NCBI RefSeq assembly: GCF_001591805.1
Contig: NZ_BCVP01000005.1
Coordinates: 1 to 64,000, forward strand
DNA from: Neobacillus novalis NBRC 102450
GTDB taxonomy: Bacteria > Bacillota > Bacilli > Bacillales > Cytobacillaceae
DNA length: 64,000 bases
Direction of reading: 5' to 3'
In this document: in pieces, positions 61,053 to 64,000 of the stretch
Position numbering within the stretch: the stretch's first letter is position 1
How the letters are laid out: each line of letters starts with the position of its first letter
Notes under the pieces: model-generated
What the model saw: only the letters and a program-made list of their open reading frames with translations
The model's database searches: none
What the model was told of the DNA's origin: nothing
Position numbers and translations under genes: made by a program

Positions 61053-62894
61053 ATTAAAAAGTTTATAAAAAAGCTACCAATTATAGAAACAGAAACACTA
61101 AGCAGTTACCTTTTTAGAATTTTTAAATGGAACTATTACGAAACTCCATACGCAATAATCAGCAAGTCACTAACAAGGTATGAATTTGATCAAAATCAAA
61201 TAAAGGAAGAAGTTTGCGAAGAGTTATGTTCATTAACGGAAAATGAATCCCTTTTTAAGTTCTCTTATAGGAATTTACATATTGGCATTGAAAAAGAAAA
61301 CACATTATTTCTTAAGAGATGGACTAAATGTTGTCCGATATGTCTTTACGAACAAATCCATCAGGAGTTTACCTGGGGAATTAATCTAATAAATGTATGT
61401 ACAAAGCATAATGTCTATTTACGAAAAAAATGTAGGCTTTGCAATAAGCGTTGGACAATAAATTCCCTTTTTAATAATAGGTGCCGTGGATGCGGTCAAT
61501 CTCTTTCAAAATTGGAAACTGAGAAAGTGACGGACGAGATTATCATGAAATCCCAAAAGGAACTTACGGAGTTTTTCCTTGGAAAAAGGAAATGTTTCTT
61601 AGGGTTATATGAAATAAACGACTTAATGATTGTTCTTTCTGGATTTGCACAATTATTCCACGGTTTGTACAGTTTTACACAAATAAATGCTCCTCAATAT
61701 AGGATGGAATACACAAACAAAATTCCTTTTAACCAAGAAGGCGTGGTAAATTTAATTGCTGACTTATATTGGATGTTTGAGGATTTTGACAATCGATTTC
61801 CTTTAATTCTACAAGCAACTTTTCAGCAAAAAGCAACTAGAGAAACCAGAAAGAGAAGAAAGAATTTCGAAAACATAATCACTTCTTCCTCGAATTTGGA
61901 ATTTATTTTTAATGCATATCAAAACTTCCGACTTGAGCATTACATACACGAAATGAATGTGCCTAAAAATATTAAGAGTTTTGATAATCATGCGGCAGTG
62001 TTTATTGAAAAAAATTACCTTACGATGATGCAGGTCAAAATGCAATTCGGTATTGTCGATAGTGAATTAGCCTGTCTAATGAGTAAAAGTTCCTTTAAGG
62101 AATGTTATTTTAATAATGGGAGGGCAACCTATTTCAAAAAAAATAAAACTGAGGAATTTCTTCAGGAATTTTTAAAAGAAAAATCTGATAAGGTGGCTGC
62201 TTTGGAGGCGGCAACAATATTAGGCATTAACGTGGATAGAGTGTATGACTTTTTAAAAGACGGCTTATTAGAGTATTCTCCGTATTTGGAAGATGATAGA
62301 ACGCTATCCAAAAAACAAATAAATCAATTTTTGAGCTCAATAAATGCAATAAAAATAAATGAAGTTAGAAATAAAATAACTCTCGCGCGGTGTTTTGAAA
62401 AATATAATACCTCTGGATTGTCTCTTCCTCAATTAATTTCATTTATTAGAATAAATGGGTTGTTTGCATATACGCAAGAAGTACCTTATAAACTTTGCGA
62501 TTTGTTTTTTGAACCTACTGATCTAGCAAATAAACTTAAAGAACATCGCATTTTTACAAATGGTTATAACTTAAAACAAGTTTCTCAAGAATTGAAATGT
62601 AGTGAACGGACTGTTCTTAAATATGTAAATGCGGGATTGTTAGGTAAACCAATCGTAGAAAAAATAAATAACAGAGCGTTTGTTTATCGTTTTGAAATCA
62701 AAGATATTGAAGATTTTAAAGAAGCTTTTTGCTCGGTCGAGGAAATTGTAAAAGAATACAATGTATCCGAGTCACTTGTACGAAATGCTTTATATAGAGG
62801 AGTAATCAAGAATCAATTATCTGGAATATGCAGGAAAACGCTTGTTAACAAATGGGAATTTGAAAATTATCAAAACAAAGGAAAAGACCAATAA
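61053..62894 (+). CDS. tniQ: TniQ/TnsD-family target-selection protein (ATT start)
   Basis: 613 residues. The N-terminal TniQ domain reads KLPIIETETLSSYLFRIFKW, with zinc-binding cysteines in CCPIC, CTKH, CRLC and CRGCG up to about 150. Then long helical middle, and C-terminal wing-type HTH repeats. TniQ/TnsD proteins bind the target site and recruit TnsC. The frame has no ATG, GTG or TTG between the stop at 61044 and 61512; an ATT at 61053 lies nine bases after AAAAGGAG and gives the complete domain. It is followed by tnsB copy 2. Confidence 0.85.
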   Translation: MKKFIKKLPIIETETLSSYLFRIFKWNYYETPYAIISKSLTRYEFDQNQIKEEVCEELCSLTENESLFKFSYRNLHIGIEKENTLFLKRWTKCCPICLYEQIHQEFTWGINLINVCTKHNVYLRKKCRLCNKRWTINSLFNNRCRGCGQSLSKLETEKVTDEIIMKSQKELTEFFLGKRKCFLGLYEINDLMIVLSGFAQLFHGLYSFTQINAPQYRMEYTNKIPFNQEGVVNLIADLYWMFEDFDNRFPLILQATFQQKATRETRKRRKNFENIITSSSNLEFIFNAYQNFRLEHYIHEMNVPKNIKSFDNHAAVFIEKNYLTMMQVKMQFGIVDSELACLMSKSSFKECYFNNGRATYFKKNKTEEFLQEFLKEKSDKVAALEAATILGINVDRVYDFLKDGLLEYSPYLEDDRTLSKKQINQFLSSINAIKINEVRNKITLARCFEKYNTSGLSLPQLISFIRINGLFAYTQEVPYKLCDLFFEPTDLANKLKEHRIFTNGYNLKQVSQELKCSERTVLKYVNAGLLGKPIVEKINNRAFVYRFEIKDIEDFKEAFCSVEEIVKEYNVSESLVRNALYRGVIKNQLSGICRKTLVNKWEFENYQNKGKDQ

Positions 62895-62919
62895 TACCAA
62901 TGGTCTTTTTGTTTTTTTA
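62882..62919 (+). terminator. terminator after tniQ
   Basis: AAAGACCA-ATAATACCAA-TGGTCTTTTTG followed by TTTTTT, overlapping the last codons of tniQ. Confidence 0.85.
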
Positions 62920-63124
62920 AAGAAATATATTCTATATTATTATTTTGATAATATCAAGTACTTTTCTCGACTTTCCTTAAATTACCAAAAATTTTTAATG
63001 AAAATTCGAGTATACTGGTACCAGCGACAAGTAATGACGTATAAAACTATTTTGTTGCGCCCATAACATAAATAAATTAAAAGCTAGCAAGCTGGTTAGC
63101 TAGCTAATATATAAGGAGGACATC
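62920..63124 (+). promoter_or_regulatory. conserved upstream region of tnsB copy 2
   Basis: ATTATTATTTTGATAATATC at about 62937, GACGTATAAAACTATTTTGT then TGCGCCCATAA near 63037-63067, AGCTAGCAAGCTGGTTAGCT near 63082, and AAGGAGGA at 63113-63120. Matches the region ahead of copy 1 in order. Confidence 0.5.
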
Positions 63125-64000
63125 ATGAGGCTTTATGTCGGTATAGGAACAAAGTTCAAATTGAATGAAAGGTTCTTTGAAATAGTGGAAGAACTTGAGA
63201 GAAATCTCTTTTTGGCTAAAGATTTGGATTACGAAACGGTGAAGCAAAAATTCTCTTTAACTGAGCTGTATAAATATCTGGAAGCAGGTACTTTACAGTT
63301 TCGTAATGGTAAAGAAAATGAAGAATCGGTTAAATATGATTATGAAGATTTCTCTATGCTACCCTGGGAACAGCGGGAAGGAGCAAAATATAAACATTTC
63401 GTTATCAAGCCGCTGCTTCAGGTTTCAGGGGAAAAATTAAAGCCCTTTATTGAAGAACGTCAGAAAAAGTTAAGCGAACAAGGTTATAAGGTTTCAGTAA
63501 GATCGATATATCGATGGTTATCAGATTTTTTGAAATCAGATGGTGATATTCGTTCACTTGTAAACAATACTCACAACTCTGGACCGAAAGAAAAGCTAAT
63601 TCAAGGTGAAGTTGACTTGATTATTGATGAAGTGATGGATTCTTTATATAAGAGGAGGGAACTTGCTAATGCCAAGCGGGTATTTTATGGGGTTATTCAC
63701 AGAATCGATACTGAAAACCAAACACGCAATCAGGAAGATAAACTGAAGTCCCCATCTATTTCAACAATTAGAAGAAGAATCAATGACTCTGATTCTTATG
63801 AAAGAGACAAAGTGAGGCTAGGACATGTAGAAGCCCGAAAGAAACATGGTAGCGTTCAAATGCTTAAAAAGCCCACATATCCTTTACAGAGAGTAGAGAT
63901 TGATCATACTCCTCTTGATTTAATCTTGATAGACAAAAATGGTTTGCCGCTTAGAAGACCTAATGTCACATTAGCCATAGATAAATTCACAGGGTATCCT
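63125..64000 (+). CDS. tnsB: TnsB/TniA-type transposase, copy 2, cut by the window edge
   Basis: First 292 residues. MRLYVGIGTKF at the start, KVSVRSIYRWLSDFLKSDGD in the HTH part and RVEIDHTPLDLIL with the first catalytic Asp. Aligns with copy 1 throughout with many substitutions. It sits behind a complete tniQ on the same strand, so this is the likely active module. ATG 63125 after AAGGAGGA. Confidence 0.88.
   Translation, partial: MRLYVGIGTKFKLNERFFEIVEELERNLFLAKDLDYETVKQKFSLTELYKYLEAGTLQFRNGKENEESVKYDYEDFSMLPWEQREGAKYKHFVIKPLLQVSGEKLKPFIEERQKKLSEQGYKVSVRSIYRWLSDFLKSDGDIRSLVNNTHNSGPKEKLIQGEVDLIIDEVMDSLYKRRELANAKRVFYGVIHRIDTENQTRNQEDKLKSPSISTIRRRINDSDSYERDKVRLGHVEARKKHGSVQMLKKPTYPLQRVEIDHTPLDLILIDKNGLPLRRPNVTLAIDKFTGYP

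Larger units (their letters stand above)
19643..64000. mobile_element. Tn7-like transposon inserted in comGA (right end outside window)
   Basis: The left end begins TGTTGTGTGTCACC directly after the comGA reading breaks off. An internal array of TGGCA motifs follows, and TnsB- and TniQ-type genes lie at the far side. Cargo includes a SIR2 gene pair, a JAB gene pair, a roughly 30 kb cassette-like array with a tyrosine recombinase, and a RecJ. The right end, tnsC and the rest of comGA are not in the window, so the extent is a minimum and the single-element view is inference. Confidence 0.7.

Overview
The window is low-GC DNA from a Bacillota host, most likely a Bacillaceae close to Bacillus or Neobacillus. 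The evidence is strong AGGAGG-type ribosome sites and the order lipM-yqhL / gcvPB-gcvPA-gcvT with a glycine riboswitch / yqhH-yqhG / comGA, which is the Bacillus chromosomal order with sinIR-tasA missing. About 0-19.6 kb is chromosome. It holds a RibD-like reductase, small proteins, an ABC-class ATPase behind a hairpin leader, and a vitamin B12-dependent ribonucleotide reductase gene (nrdJ). nrdJ is cut into four in-phase exons by three self-splicing-type introns, one of them coding for a homing endonuclease. Two NrdR-type boxes lie upstream of nrdJ. Lipoate and glycine-cleavage genes follow.

At about 19,643 the competence ATPase gene comGA is broken by one end of a Tn7-like transposon. The end carries a regular array of TGGCA motifs spaced 31/22/31/22/31 bp, the expected look of TnsB binding sites. 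The element runs off the right edge of the window (>44 kb). Its distal part has two related tniQ-tnsB modules in opposite orientation, one with a truncated tniQ and one starting with ATT, plus a short RecJ between them.

The cargo has two parts. From 20 to 25 kb there are defence-like genes: an unknown gene overlapping a SIR2-domain gene, a JAB-domain protein with a small partner, and a P-loop protein. From 25.8 to 56 kb there is an integron-like array. About 35 copies of a roughly 80-110 bp imperfectly palindromic site, all in one orientation, separate one- or two-gene units. Most units are on the minus strand with the site at the gene's 3' end. Units include probable orphan immunity proteins (colicin-immunity type, Imm26, DUF7674-like, TriTu-like), small membrane proteins, lipoproteins, GNAT, alpha/beta hydrolase, VanZ, a nucleotidyltransferase pair and two ECF sigma/anti-sigma pairs. 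Several units are duplicated and some are decayed. A complete XerC/D-like tyrosine recombinase sits in the middle, in opposite orientation to most units.

The array has itself been invaded: a group II intron lies at the edge of one site, an iteron-flanked permease pair splits another site, and an IS110-family element is present. The most interesting hypothesis is that this is a cassette-capture system (tyrosine recombinase plus folded sites) carried by a Tn7-like transposon in a Gram-positive, stocked with immunity and defence genes. Domain calls are from reading the sequence only; no database search was possible.
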